Notes: a model not told the origin generated them from the letters alone. A stretch of DNA of 64,000 nucleotides from Clostridiales bacterium 38-18 (GCA_001897605.1 MKTL01000016.1:282268-346267); one strand, 5' to 3'. Shown: positions 54,624 through 63,948, counted from the stretch's first letter. A program made the numbers and translations.

Positions 54624-56279
54624 CTATTTTATGGGCAAAGTTTCTGCAAATGATAACGCTTCTTCAAAATTCTCGAAAATAGCTTCCTCACCAAGCGTAT
54701 CAATTAATCCTGATTTTTGCAAGACTTCTCTTGGCTGTTGTTTTAAACCTGAGAAAAGTAACTTGACTTTATTTTTGTGACAAACGGTTATAAAGCGCTT
54801 CAGAGCATGAACGGCTGTAGCATCCATAGCGGGTACATTACGTAATCGTAAAATCATAATTTTTGTTGAACGATCCACTTCTTTGCTCACTTCTAAAAAT
54901 TTATCAGCTGCACCAAAGAAAAATGGGCCATTTACTTCGTAAACGGTAATATGTGATGGTAATCTTTGAAGGAGTGCTGGGTCAAAGGAAGGTGTAAAGC
55001 TATCGTCCTCCTCTGCAGTATCGCGTGTTAATTCTTTTACTTCAGTAACATCTGCCATTCGCTTCATGAAGAGTAGAGATGCAAGAACCATCCCGATCTC
55101 TATAGCAACGACCAAATCGATGAGCACGGTTACAAAAAAGGTGATTAATAACACAATAACATCGCTTTTTGGAGACTTTAGCAGACCTATAAATTCTCGC
55201 CATTCACTCATGTTGTAAGCGACAACGATGAGAATAGCAGCTAAAGCTGAAAGAGGTACAAGCTTTGCAAGTGGCATAAAAATCAACATGATAAGCAACA
55301 AAGTAATCGCATGAACCATACCTGCTACAGGCGTACGCCCGCCATTTTTTATGTTCGCAACGGTTCTTGCGATAGCACCTGTTGCTGGAATACCGCCAAA
55401 TAAAGCTGAAGCCATGTTTGCAATCCCTTGAGCAATGAGCTCTGTATTTGAACGGTGTTTACCACCAATCATTCCGTCGGCTACTACTGCTGAGAGCAGT
55501 GATTCAATCGAACCTAACAGTGCAATCGTAAATGCTGGCCCGATAAGCAGTCGTATCTTTTCGATGCTAAATGCTGGTAAATGAGGTACCGGGAGCGCTG
55601 ATGAGAGTTCGCCAAATTTTGAACCGATGGTAGCGACTTCCATAGGTGTAAATTGTACAATTAAGGTTGTAACCACAAGAGCTGCCAAAGAGCCAGGTAC
55701 TTTAATTTTATTCTTAGGCCAGAAGACGATAATAAAAAGGGCAATTGCACCGATGATTACTGTCTGAGCTTGTGTTGTACCAAAAGCACCTATATATGCG
55801 TGCCATTTCTCTAAAAACTCAGCAGGAACGACATCGAGCTTGAGTCCAAAAAAATCCTTAATTTGAGAAGAGAAAATTGTAACCGCAATACCACTTGTGA
55901 AGCCAGTTGTTATTGGGTGTGGAATAAATTTAATAACTGACCCGAGTTTAAATACGCCCATGAGGATCATCATAATACCGCCCATCATGGTTGCCATTAT
56001 GAGACCATCAAGACCAAATTTCATGACGATACCGTAGACAATCACCATAAACGCACCCGTTGGACCACCTATCTGAACTCTACTTCCTCCTAAAAAGGAA
56101 ATGATAAAACCTGCAATAATAGCAGTATGGAGTCCTTTTTCTGGAGTAACCCCTGAGGCAATTGCCAGTGCAATTGAAAGAGGAAGTGCAATAATAGCAA
56201 CGATTACACCTGCGGTTAGATCGCTTATAAACTGCTGTCTGCTATAATCCTTGATGGTAGTAAAAAATTTAGGTTTCAT
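54624..56279 (-). CDS. SulP family anion transporter with STAS domain
   Basis: The 551-residue membrane protein has about 12-14 helices with ALPLSIALAIASGVTPEKGL and GGSRVQIGGPTGAFMVIVYG. A STAS domain (about 430-545: YEVNGPFFFGAADKFLEV, RLRNVPAMDATAVHALKRF) follows. It moves sulfate, bicarbonate or dicarboxylates. The ATG behind GGAGGGTTT is the start. With RlmI it forms a two-gene run. Confidence 0.9.
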   Translation of the reverse strand: MKPKFFTTIKDYSRQQFISDLTAGVIVAIIALPLSIALAIASGVTPEKGLHTAIIAGFIISFLGGSRVQIGGPTGAFMVIVYGIVMKFGLDGLIMATMMGGIMMILMGVFKLGSVIKFIPHPITTGFTSGIAVTIFSSQIKDFFGLKLDVVPAEFLEKWHAYIGAFGTTQAQTVIIGAIALFIIVFWPKNKIKVPGSLAALVVTTLIVQFTPMEVATIGSKFGELSSALPVPHLPAFSIEKIRLLIGPAFTIALLGSIESLLSAVVADGMIGGKHRSNTELIAQGIANMASALFGGIPATGAIARTVANIKNGGRTPVAGMVHAITLLLIMLIFMPLAKLVPLSALAAILIVVAYNMSEWREFIGLLKSPKSDVIVLLITFFVTVLIDLVVAIEIGMVLASLLFMKRMADVTEVKELTRDTAEEDDSFTPSFDPALLQRLPSHITVYEVNGPFFFGAADKFLEVSKEVDRSTKIMILRLRNVPAMDATAVHALKRFITVCHKNKVKLLFSGLKQQPREVLQKSGLIDTLGEEAIFENFEEALSFAETLPIK

Positions 56280-56520
56280 AAACCCTCCTAAACGTCGCAT
56301 TTATTTAATACAAGTGTTAACAAACCTTGGTTGATTTCGTAATTTTTTGTTGATATAATGTCTGCGTGCTGTATTAAGCGACCTAAATATGTAAATGTAT
56401 ACAATATACCTTTTTCATTTTAGCACTTAACCACTTGCATTGCCATATGGATTACATGTTGTTGTAAAATTAAATTTAGTTAATAATAGAATGTTAACGT
56501 AACAGAGAGGACAGTAAAAA

Positions 56521-58620
56521 ATGTCAAAAACTAACGCGCAGGCTACAATGCAGTCATCACAGAAATATCCAATTATGAATCAGTTCAAACAAAATATGAT
56601 TCCATTTCTTAAAATGCTATCTATATACGGTATTATTATTCTTCTCATGGAGAGCTTGTTTCGGAAAAGCATCACAGATGGCTTCATGTGGATGGTTCAT
56701 GAGCCATTAGCATTTTTGTTGAATTTGGCTATATTGGCTGTCATATCAGGCTTGTTACTACTTGCGACTAGGCGAATTGCCATCGTAACCTTTATTGTAA
56801 GTACGTTGACGATTGTTCTTCATGTGGTCAACATCGGTAAGTTTTCACTTCGTAACGTACCAATGCTTTATGAAGACTTCTTTCTTATAAAAGAAGTTTG
56901 GGTTTTGATGCCAGAGCTGATTAACGTCAAGGTACTTCTTGGATTGGGTCTTGGGATTTTGGTTTTATTCGCTTATGCTTGGGGACTTCATTTGTTTTAT
57001 AAAAAAAGGAAGCTTTCCCAACATCGCATACTTGCTTTGATCTTGGTATTGGTGGGATCGCTACTATTGTTTATAGGACAAAAGCAGATGCATTCGGATG
57101 ATGATATTTCTAAAACAGGGTTCTTATATTCATTGTCGAATAACCTAAGAACACCCTCTATCGTTATAGACAAAACACAACTAGAAGCAGCTGATTCTCT
57201 TTATACGAGGTATGTCGAGGGCTACAATACGGAATTTGGTGGAGAGCTTGCAGATTCAGTAAAGCCGAATATTATTATCATTCAAAGTGAAGCATACTGG
57301 GATGTGAATAAAATGGATGTCAAATTTTCTAAAAATCCAAATGCTTACTTTGAATCCTTAAGAAATGAATCACAATATGGAGAAATGTATGTCCCAGTAG
57401 TTGGAGGGGGAACGTCGAATACTGAGTATGAAATTCTAACAGGTATGACACTTAAAAACTATTCAAATGACTGGTATATGGTTTATCCCAATGAGATTAA
57501 GTCACCGCTGATTTCTTTGGCATCCATTTTGAGAAAGCAAGGTTATTCGTCAGTTGGGATTCATCCCTATATGTCTTGGTACTACAATCGCTATGGGGTT
57601 TACAATTCCATGGGCTTTAACACCTTTAAAACGCTTGAATTTATGAATGATGTAAGAAAGGTTGGCGAATTCGCGGCAGATGATTACACGACGGATCTGA
57701 TTATCAATCAAATAGAGAACGAAACAGCACCAGTTTTCAATTTCACAGTTACAATGCAAAACCATGGACCTTATGGCAATGCAAGATTTGGTGCTGATCA
57801 ATTTGATGTGGATATAAAGACAAAAATGTCGGATTCAACCAAATATTTTCTACACAATTATGTACAGGGCTTATATCTTTCGGACCAAGCGCTTGAGAAG
57901 CTGATCAATTATTTGAAAACCTGTGGCGAGCCAACCATTTTACTATTCTATGGCGATCATTTGCCTATGCTAGGTGATGATTATCAAGCTTATCGAGAGC
58001 TTGATTACATTGGTAATGAGGATAATTATACGCTACAAAACGACCTCCGTATGATGGCAGTCCCTTATATCCTATGGAGCAATTACGATACGAAGTCTGA
58101 AGAGCTACCGACGATGAATGCATCCTTTATGACTTCCTTCATATTGAACAAAGCAGCTCTAGATATGCCAGATTATTTAAAAGCACTTTATATGGCAAGA
58201 GAGGATATGCCCCTCTACTTTAGGACCTTTGGATATGATACAAATGGCAATAAGCTAACGCAGGAGTCATCGGCATTTATCAACATGAAATCGCTTTATT
58301 TATCTATTTTCAATACGCTTTCAAAAGGAGAGGGGATTGATCAGTGGGTGATTAAGGATAATAGTGACTTTAATAAGACCCTATCAGAAATTAACATTAC
58401 CAAGGTTGAAGCAAGCGAGAGCCAGACTCAGATTTATGGAGGCCCATTTTATGAAGGTATGGCTATCAGCGTAAACAATGAAAAGATTGACTTTGATCTG
58501 AAGGAGGATGGTACGCTTCAAATCAAAAGGGGATTAAAGCAAGGAGATCAAATTAGCATACAGCTGTTAGATACTGATGGAAAGGTATTGGCAGAGCTAA
58601 AGTCATATGAGGTACAATAA
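56521..58620 (+). CDS. LTA synthase family sulfatase-fold membrane protein
   Basis: The 699-residue protein has five N-terminal helices (about 30-215) and an extracellular sulfatase-like domain (about 255-560). Metal and catalytic Thr lie in IIIQSEAYWD and VVGGGTSNTEYEILTG, with YGDHLPMLGDDY further on. It transfers glycerol phosphate from phosphatidylglycerol to the growing lipoteichoic acid chain or a related polymer. A C-terminal extension (about 600-699) looks beta-rich. pgsA and the lipid kinase elsewhere in the window fit this path. The stop overlaps sfsA (TAATG). Confidence 0.9.
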   Translation: MSKTNAQATMQSSQKYPIMNQFKQNMIPFLKMLSIYGIIILLMESLFRKSITDGFMWMVHEPLAFLLNLAILAVISGLLLLATRRIAIVTFIVSTLTIVLHVVNIGKFSLRNVPMLYEDFFLIKEVWVLMPELINVKVLLGLGLGILVLFAYAWGLHLFYKKRKLSQHRILALILVLVGSLLLFIGQKQMHSDDDISKTGFLYSLSNNLRTPSIVIDKTQLEAADSLYTRYVEGYNTEFGGELADSVKPNIIIIQSEAYWDVNKMDVKFSKNPNAYFESLRNESQYGEMYVPVVGGGTSNTEYEILTGMTLKNYSNDWYMVYPNEIKSPLISLASILRKQGYSSVGIHPYMSWYYNRYGVYNSMGFNTFKTLEFMNDVRKVGEFAADDYTTDLIINQIENETAPVFNFTVTMQNHGPYGNARFGADQFDVDIKTKMSDSTKYFLHNYVQGLYLSDQALEKLINYLKTCGEPTILLFYGDHLPMLGDDYQAYRELDYIGNEDNYTLQNDLRMMAVPYILWSNYDTKSEELPTMNASFMTSFILNKAALDMPDYLKALYMAREDMPLYFRTFGYDTNGNKLTQESSAFINMKSLYLSIFNTLSKGEGIDQWVIKDNSDFNKTLSEINITKVEASESQTQIYGGPFYEGMAISVNNEKIDFDLKEDGTLQIKRGLKQGDQISIQLLDTDGKVLAELKSYEVQ

Positions 58621-59324
58621 TGAACGTATATGAATTTAAGGATTTACAACTGGGACGCTTTATAGAGCGTCCCAATCGCTATCTGTCCAAGGTAGAGGTA
58701 GATGGAAGGATAGAAACCGTACATGTACATGATCCTGGGCGTTTAAAAGAGCTGCTCTATGAAGGCAATGAGGTACTCGTAAGATATTGCCCATCACCTA
58801 CACGTAAAACCAGCTGGGATATGATTGCTGCTAAAAAAGAAGACGAGTATGTCTTAGTGCATTCTGGTATTCACCGTTACATCAGTACAGCGATTCTAGA
58901 AAATCTAGAGCTCAATCCCTTTGGTCCAATGACGGACTTAAAAGCAGAGGTTAAGGTAGGACAGTCCCGAATTGACTATTATGGTGTTATAATTGGGGAA
59001 GCGCCTATATGGATAGAGGTCAAAGGCTGCTCACTTTCTGAGGGCGGCACAGCGATGTTCCCTGATGCGCCAACGGTAAGGGGTGCAAGACATCTTGAGG
59101 AACTCATAGGTTTAAAGCAACAAGGCAAAAGAGCGGGCGTACTCATTCTCGTATTAAGTGAAGCGACACAGTTTTCACCCAAATGGGACACGGACCCTGT
59201 TTTTGCAGATATTTTTTACAAGGCACTTGAAGTTGGGGTAGAGATTCATCCAGTTAGAGTCTCACTTTTACCAAGTGGTGAAATGCGGTATCTTGGGGAG
59301 ATACCTATTGTAGAGAGGGGATAA
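58620..59324 (+). CDS. sfsA: SfsA family nuclease
   Basis: The 234-residue protein has an OB-fold start (LQLGRFIERPNRYLSKVEVD, VHVHDPGRLKELLYEGNEV) and a PD-(D/E)xK-like core (SRIDYYGVIIGEAPIWIEVK, GTAMFPDAPTVRGARHLEEL). SfsA was named for sugar fermentation effects in E. coli, and nuclease activity has been reported for the family. It is translationally coupled to the LtaS gene and lies 1 base before lysO part 1. Confidence 0.9.
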   Translation: MNVYEFKDLQLGRFIERPNRYLSKVEVDGRIETVHVHDPGRLKELLYEGNEVLVRYCPSPTRKTSWDMIAAKKEDEYVLVHSGIHRYISTAILENLELNPFGPMTDLKAEVKVGQSRIDYYGVIIGEAPIWIEVKGCSLSEGGTAMFPDAPTVRGARHLEELIGLKQQGKRAGVLILVLSEATQFSPKWDTDPVFADIFYKALEVGVEIHPVRVSLLPSGEMRYLGEIPIVERG

Positions 59325-59325
59325 T

Positions 59326-59616
59326 ATGTCAGGGATTTTGTTGTATTTAGGGCTGTTAATTATCGGGGGGATATTCAGCTATCGTGGCTGGATACATAAG
59401 GCGATGCTCGCCCGCATTGATCGTCTGCAAATGGCGTGCCTGTTTGGGCTATTGTTTATCATGGGCATGCGCATCGGCATGGATGACCGTGTAAAGGAAG
59501 CATTTTTAAAGATTGGCCTACATGCGGTCTTATTTGGTGTTTTTACAGTTGTTTTCAGCGTTCTCACCGTTCATCTGCTGCTTCGACTCATTGGTAGAAA
59601 GCAGGTGACGAAATGA
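59326..59616 (+). CDS. LysO family exporter, N-terminal part (separate gene)
   Basis: The 96-residue membrane protein has three helices (about 2-15, 36-50, 62-87) and matches the first third of LysO/YbjE (about 300 residues in E. coli). The next gene supplies the rest and overlaps by 4 bases (ATGA). Two-gene LysO exporters are known in Firmicutes, so this is a split system and not a frameshift. Confidence 0.78.
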   Translation: MSGILLYLGLLIIGGIFSYRGWIHKAMLARIDRLQMACLFGLLFIMGMRIGMDDRVKEAFLKIGLHAVLFGVFTVVFSVLTVHLLLRLIGRKQVTK

Positions 59617-60200
59617 CTTTTAAAATCATTTTAGCGGTCGTGATCGGCGGAATCGTAGGATTGTTTGTTCCGGACAGCTGGTATGCACTTTCAGATAACT
59701 GGCTGACAGTTGGTTTATGTTTGCTTTTATTTTTTGTAGGCATCGATATCGGGAAAAATAAAAACGTATTAAAGGACTTGAAAAGATCCGGTGCTTTGTT
59801 CTTTTTAATTCCAATAGGTGTGGCAGTGGGTAGCTTAATCGGTGCGTTTATTATAGGTGCATTACTCGGTTATCCGCTTCATGAGTCAGGTGCTATCGGC
59901 TCTGGTCTTGGCTGGTATACCTTGTCTTCAATTATCATTGCGCCATACTCGGCTGAATTGTCCGTCCTTGCTTTTTTAACCAACGTCGTAAGAGAGATCC
60001 TAGCGATTATGATGATTCCACTTGTGGCAAAGTACGTTGGCTTCTATGAAGCGATCGCACCAGCAGGCGCAACGGCGATGGATACGACACTACCAATCGT
60101 TTCGAGAAATACAAACTCCGAAACCGCCGTACTATCGTTTTCAACAGGATTAATCCTTTCGACGTTAGTACCTATTTTAGTGCCGCTGTTTTTAAGATAA
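59613..60200 (+). CDS. lysO: LysO family exporter, C-terminal part (lysine exporter)
   Basis: The 195-residue membrane protein has about six helices, with LLFFVGIDIGKNKNVLKDLK, GLGWYTLSSIIIAPYSAELS and TAMDTTLPIVSRNTNSETAV near the end. These fit the ion- and lysine-coupling part of LysO. It works with the 96-residue partner encoded directly upstream. A terminator follows. Confidence 0.82.
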   Translation: MTFKIILAVVIGGIVGLFVPDSWYALSDNWLTVGLCLLLFFVGIDIGKNKNVLKDLKRSGALFFLIPIGVAVGSLIGAFIIGALLGYPLHESGAIGSGLGWYTLSSIIIAPYSAELSVLAFLTNVVREILAIMMIPLVAKYVGFYEAIAPAGATAMDTTLPIVSRNTNSETAVLSFSTGLILSTLVPILVPLFLR

Positions 60201-60222
60201 TTGTGTGATATAGAAAAAAAAT

Positions 60223-60270
60223 AAAGGTGCAGCTGATTATCCTATTCAGATAAACAGAGGCACCTTTTTT
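60223..60270 (+). terminator. Terminator after lysO
   Basis: AAAGGTGC and GCACCTTTTTT close a long hairpin with a T run. Confidence 0.75.
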
Positions 60271-60305
60271 ACGATTAATATTTATTTGATGAAGTTCTGT
60301 TATTA

Positions 60306-60806
60306 TTACAAAGTCTCAATAAACTCCAAAACCTTATCATAATCTGGGTGAGACCCAACTTCCTTTACATACTCAACGTATCTTACATTATCTTCAGCAT
60401 CTACGACGACGATCCCACGCGCTAACAGTCTTAAGCCTTCGATGGCATAGCCGTATTTAGTACCAAAATCGAGTGATTGATAATCTGAAACGACGATTGA
60501 TTTTTCAATGCTATTTGCCACACAGAAGCGTTTTTGAGCAAATGGTAAATCTACGCTCACCGTAACGACCATTACATCTGGGTGTTTAGTCGCTTCTTCG
60601 TTAAAACGAATCGTTTGGAACTCACAGATACGTGTATCGATTGAAGGAACAACGCTGTAAATTTTGATTTTTCCATTTAACTCATCAGAATTGAATTCAG
60701 ACATATCTGGTTTAACCGCTTTAAAAGCAGGTGCTTTCATTCCAACTTTAATTTCTTCTCCTAAAAGTTTGATGGGATTACCCCCCATTGTAATTTGATC
60801 TCTCAT
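60306..60806 (-). CDS. tpx: Thiol peroxidase
   Basis: The 166-residue atypical 2-Cys peroxiredoxin has peroxidatic C61 in SIDTRICEFQ and resolving C95 in KRFCVANS, the same residue numbers as E. coli Tpx. It reduces H2O2 and lipid peroxides with electrons from thioredoxin. The ATG behind TTTGGAGGTTGTC is the start. It diverges from the Nim-like gene across 160 bases that hold a dyad operator. Confidence 0.94.
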   Translation of the reverse strand: MRDQITMGGNPIKLLGEEIKVGMKAPAFKAVKPDMSEFNSDELNGKIKIYSVVPSIDTRICEFQTIRFNEEATKHPDVMVVTVSVDLPFAQKRFCVANSIEKSIVVSDYQSLDFGTKYGYAIEGLRLLARGIVVVDAEDNVRYVEYVKEVGSHPDYDKVLEFIETL

Positions 60807-60902
60807 GACAACCTCCAAATATATGTTTACAAGTATATAGTTAACCGAAATATCATTTTATAAACAATTTTCTTAGACATTTACAAAATGTTAAAAATTG
60901 CG

Positions 60903-60931
60903 TTCACAAGTGTACCCTCAGGGTGTATAGT
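60903..60931 (+). promoter_or_regulatory. Promoter with a dyad in its spacer, before the Nim-like gene
   Basis: TTCACA (60903) and TATAGT (60926-60931) are 17 bases apart. The spacer holds ACCCT-C-AGGGT (60914-60924), a perfect dyad within TGTACCCTCAGGGTGTA. Such placement is typical of MerR-type activators or of a repressor. No regulator gene is adjacent. Confidence 0.55.
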
Positions 60932-60966
60932 GGATAATGTAACGAATAAAGGAATTGGAGGTCACT

Positions 60967-61440
60967 ATGTTTAAAGAAATGCGCGTTCAGAAAAAAGTTA
61001 TGCCAGCTGATCGTATCGACAAGCTGATTTTAGAAGGCGAATATGGCGTTCTTTCAGTTTTGGATACAAATGGCTATCCATATGCGATACCCGTCAATTA
61101 TGTCTCTGATGAGCATGCAATTTATATACACTGCGCAAAAGAAGGCATGAAAATTGATGCCATCGCTGCACACGAAAAGGTTGGCTTCACAATCGTTGGA
61201 CGTCACAGTGTCGTAGCAAAACGATTTTCAAGTGATTTCGAAAGCGTCGTCTGTTTTGGAAAAGCTGAGTTTGTAGAATCTGACGATACAAAGCTCGAAA
61301 TTCTAAAGCGCTTTATTGTGAAGTACGCTCCTGAATTTACAGAGGGTGGCTTTAAATATGCAGCAAATGATTTTCATAAGACAAACATCATCAAATTAAC
61401 GGTAGAACACAAGACAGGAAAGACCAACATCGATTTATAA
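60967..61440 (+). CDS. Pyridoxamine 5'-phosphate oxidase-like flavoprotein (Nim family)
   Basis: The 157-residue split-barrel protein has GEYGVLSVLDTNGYPYAIPV, YVSDEHAIYIHCAKEGMKID and SVVCFGKAEFVESDD, as in Nim and related FMN-binding reductases. Members reduce nitroimidazoles or unknown small molecules. The ATG behind TTGGAGGTCACT is the start. Facing tpx, it may belong to an oxidative or toxic-compound response. Confidence 0.83.
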   Translation: MFKEMRVQKKVMPADRIDKLILEGEYGVLSVLDTNGYPYAIPVNYVSDEHAIYIHCAKEGMKIDAIAAHEKVGFTIVGRHSVVAKRFSSDFESVVCFGKAEFVESDDTKLEILKRFIVKYAPEFTEGGFKYAANDFHKTNIIKLTVEHKTGKTNIDL

Positions 61441-61455
61441 GAATAGGAAGTTAAC

Positions 61456-62292
61456 ATGATAGATAAACAATATGAAGCAGTTATCGCACTTGCCAAAGAA
61501 GCAGGTACGCTTCAAATGCATTTTTTTAGAAGTGATTCGCTCTCGATTGAGACGAAAAGCACCTCTGTAGATATGGTGACAGAAGCCGATATCGCTTGCG
61601 ATAAACTCATCGTTAGTCGTCTAAAGGAGCTGTTCCCTGGTGATCAAATTTTATCAGAGGAGCAAGGCTATCAGCCCAATGCGGCAGCATCGGATTATGA
61701 ATGGATCATCGATCCATTAGATGGCACAACTAATTTTTCGATTGGTCACCCTATTTTTGCTGTATCAATCGCAAGATGGTATAAGAACAAGCCAGAGTTT
61801 GGCGTCGTTTATGTCCCTACTTTGGAAGAAATCTATTTTGCACAAAGAGGTGAAGGTGCTTATCGCGTCGTAAAAGACCAGTCTCCTGTAAGACTTTGTG
61901 CATCAACTCAGTCAGAACTGGGTAAAAGTGTCTTAGCGACAGGATTTCCATATGACCGTGCTACCGCTAAAAATAACAATTCTCAAAATATAGCGACGAT
62001 GGTTCCCCTCGTAAAGGGTCTTAGAAGACTGGGTGCAGCAGCCTATGATTTGTGCTTGGTAGCAGCTGGTGTCTACGATGCATTTTGGGAGCTTAGACTT
62101 GGTAAGTGGGATCTAGCAGCAGGTGCTCTCATGATTACTGAAGCAGGTGGCGAGTTCAATTATCATTACGATGCTGAAAGATATAATGTGATTTCAGGAT
62201 CGAGTGAAATTTGTAAAGCCATTGAAGGCAAGGTCTATCTGTCTAATAATGGTCATCAAATAAGAGATTATCAATTATCAAAGTTGTTATAG
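61456..62292 (+). CDS. Inositol monophosphatase family phosphatase
   Basis: The 278-residue Mg-dependent phosphatase has TEADIACDKL, the metal motif SEEQGY, WIIDPLDGTTNFSIGHP and KWDLAAGALMITEAGG. Relatives act on inositol phosphates, fructose 1,6-bisphosphate or PAP; the substrate is open. AGGAAGTTAAC precedes the ATG. It begins a tight three-gene run. Confidence 0.9.
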   Translation: MIDKQYEAVIALAKEAGTLQMHFFRSDSLSIETKSTSVDMVTEADIACDKLIVSRLKELFPGDQILSEEQGYQPNAAASDYEWIIDPLDGTTNFSIGHPIFAVSIARWYKNKPEFGVVYVPTLEEIYFAQRGEGAYRVVKDQSPVRLCASTQSELGKSVLATGFPYDRATAKNNNSQNIATMVPLVKGLRRLGAAAYDLCLVAAGVYDAFWELRLGKWDLAAGALMITEAGGEFNYHYDAERYNVISGSSEICKAIEGKVYLSNNGHQIRDYQLSKLL

Positions 62293-62303
62293 GAGATAAG
62301 CGA

Positions 62304-62909
62304 TTGAAGCAACCCGTAATTTTAAAAGGAAGTCACAGATCAAATGGTCAAAGTAGTCAATACATCGATCAGCTTGTGGAAGAACTCAAGAAAAACGAAA
62401 TTTATCCACAAGTATACGACATTAATCGTTTAACGGTTAAGCCATGTATCGATTGTAGTGTTTGTTCAAATTCATATGGCAAATGTGTGCACGATGATGA
62501 TATGGAATCGGTTTATGAGGCGTTGAGGGCTACGGATGTTCTCATCGTTGCGTCGCCAGTGTATTTCAATGGCATCACCAGTAAACTAAAGCAGCTGGTA
62601 GACCGTTGTCAGATGATTTTCATCTGTGATTTTAAACATGGCAGGCCTTATGTGGATAATACAGTGAGTGAGACTAAGCAAGGCTATGTCATCTCTATGG
62701 GTGGTGCAAATGCCTATACCGATCAATTTACTGGGAATGCACTTAGTTTAGGCTTGGTTTTTAGAAACCTAAGAATGCCATTAACAGAGCATTTTACTTA
62801 TGCAGGTACAGATCATAGTGAAGTTCTAAGTAGAAATGAAGCAAAAGACGACATCGAAAAAATCGTCCAAAATTTGAAAGACTTTTATCAAAGAGTCGGA
62901 GAAAAATAA
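62304..62909 (+). CDS. Flavodoxin-fold NAD(P)H oxidoreductase, iron-sulfur flavoprotein type
   Basis: The 201-residue protein has an FMN fold (VILKGSHRSNGQSSQYIDQL) and a Cys cluster motif CIDCSVCSNSYGKCVHDDDM that resembles the 4Fe-4S ligands of archaeal-type iron-sulfur flavoproteins. ASPVYFNGITSKLKQLVDR follows, the dimer and FMN loop. TTG is the start, 7 bases after AGGAGA. Likely an electron carrier or quinone/disulfide reductase in the anaerobic cell. Confidence 0.85.
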   Translation: MKQPVILKGSHRSNGQSSQYIDQLVEELKKNEIYPQVYDINRLTVKPCIDCSVCSNSYGKCVHDDDMESVYEALRATDVLIVASPVYFNGITSKLKQLVDRCQMIFICDFKHGRPYVDNTVSETKQGYVISMGGANAYTDQFTGNALSLGLVFRNLRMPLTEHFTYAGTDHSEVLSRNEAKDDIEKIVQNLKDFYQRVGEK

Positions 62910-62921
62910 GGAGGGATGACG

Positions 62922-63740
62922 TTGAAGGAAAAGATGAAATTGGGTCTCATACAGATGATTACCTATAAAGACAAAGAGATGTCACTGGACAAGGCGGCTG
63001 AAAACATTAAGCAGCTGGCAGATCAGGGTGCAGATATGGTCGTATTACCAGAGATGTTTAACTGTCCATATGAGACACAAAGGTTTCCGCAATATGCAGA
63101 GCCAGAGGGCGGGCCAACTTGGCAGAGAATGCAGCAGGTCGCTAGAGACAATCACATCTATTTGGTGTGTGGTTCTATCGCTGAAATAGAGGATGGCAAT
63201 ATCTATAACACATCATTTGTTTTTGATAGAGACGGCAATCAAATCGGAAAGCATAGAAAAATTCATATGTTTGATATCAACATCGAAAATGGTCAATATT
63301 TTAAAGAGTCAGAGACCCTCGAAGCAGGCGATCAGGCGACTGTATTTGAGACAGAATATGGCACCATTGGCCTTGCCATTTGCTACGATGTTAGATTTCC
63401 TGAGCTCTCTAGAATGATGGTAGACAGAGGGGCAAAGATGCTGATTTATCCAGCAGCATTTAATATGACAACCGGACCCGCACATTGGGAACTCCTTTTT
63501 AGAACCCGTGCGGTGGACAATCAAGTCTTTACAGTTGGCTGTGCGCCGGCAAGGGACTACTCTCTGAGCTATATCTCATATGGCAACTCCATCGTCGTCG
63601 ATCCATGGGGCGATGTACTGGGTAGATTGGATGACTCTGAAGGGTATCTACTAGGCGAAATTGACTTCGGAGAGGTTTCTCATATTAGAGAACAGCTACC
63701 GATCATCAAGCAGCTTAGAAAAGACGTTTATCATAAGTAA
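62922..63740 (+). CDS. Carbon-nitrogen hydrolase (omega-amidase / Nit2-like)
   Basis: The 272-residue nitrilase-superfamily enzyme has the catalytic triad E44 (LPEMFNCPYE), K113 (KHRKIHMFD) and C154 (LAICYDVRFPE). DVRFPELSRMMVDRGA and HWELLFRTRAVDNQ are close to Nit2, which removes ammonia from alpha-ketoglutaramate. TTG at 62922 is well spaced from AAGGAGGG; an ATG two codons earlier touches that site and is less likely. It ends the run with the phosphatase and flavoprotein genes. Confidence 0.9.
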   Translation: MKEKMKLGLIQMITYKDKEMSLDKAAENIKQLADQGADMVVLPEMFNCPYETQRFPQYAEPEGGPTWQRMQQVARDNHIYLVCGSIAEIEDGNIYNTSFVFDRDGNQIGKHRKIHMFDINIENGQYFKESETLEAGDQATVFETEYGTIGLAICYDVRFPELSRMMVDRGAKMLIYPAAFNMTTGPAHWELLFRTRAVDNQVFTVGCAPARDYSLSYISYGNSIVVDPWGDVLGRLDDSEGYLLGEIDFGEVSHIREQLPIIKQLRKDVYHK

Positions 63741-63817
63741 GAAAATAACAATTTAGCCAGTCGATATTGAATGAGTATGTAAATTAGTAATATTCCTAAT
63801 CTATATATAAATATAAC

Positions 63818-63870
63818 AATAGCTGATACGATCTATATTATTAGATACGCATCAGCTATTTTTTATTTTT
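63818..63870 (+). terminator. Terminator after the nitrilase gene
   Basis: AATAGCTGATACG and CGCATCAGCTATT pair with one mismatch and are followed by TTTTATTTTT. Confidence 0.85.
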
Positions 63871-63890
63871 GTTAAGCCACAATCTCACTT

Positions 63891-63930
63891 GTGGTAAAAT
63901 CTGAAGGCTCGATGCCTGAAGATTTTTGTT
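63891..63930 (-). repeat. Near-palindrome family, copy B
   Basis: GTGGTAAAATCTGAAGGC-TCGAT-GCCTGAAGATTTTTG: AATCT/AGATT and AGGC/GCCT stems separated by tandem mismatches. Like copy A it lies between a plus-strand terminator and the 3' end of a minus-strand gene, and read on minus it ends in TTTT. Confidence 0.5.
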
Positions 63931-63948
63931 TAATTAAAAGCGTAAAGG

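Noticed and set aside
59326-59616. lysO as a frameshifted pseudogene
   Set aside because: The two frames overlap by ATGA with intact starts, and split LysO is known in Firmicutes.
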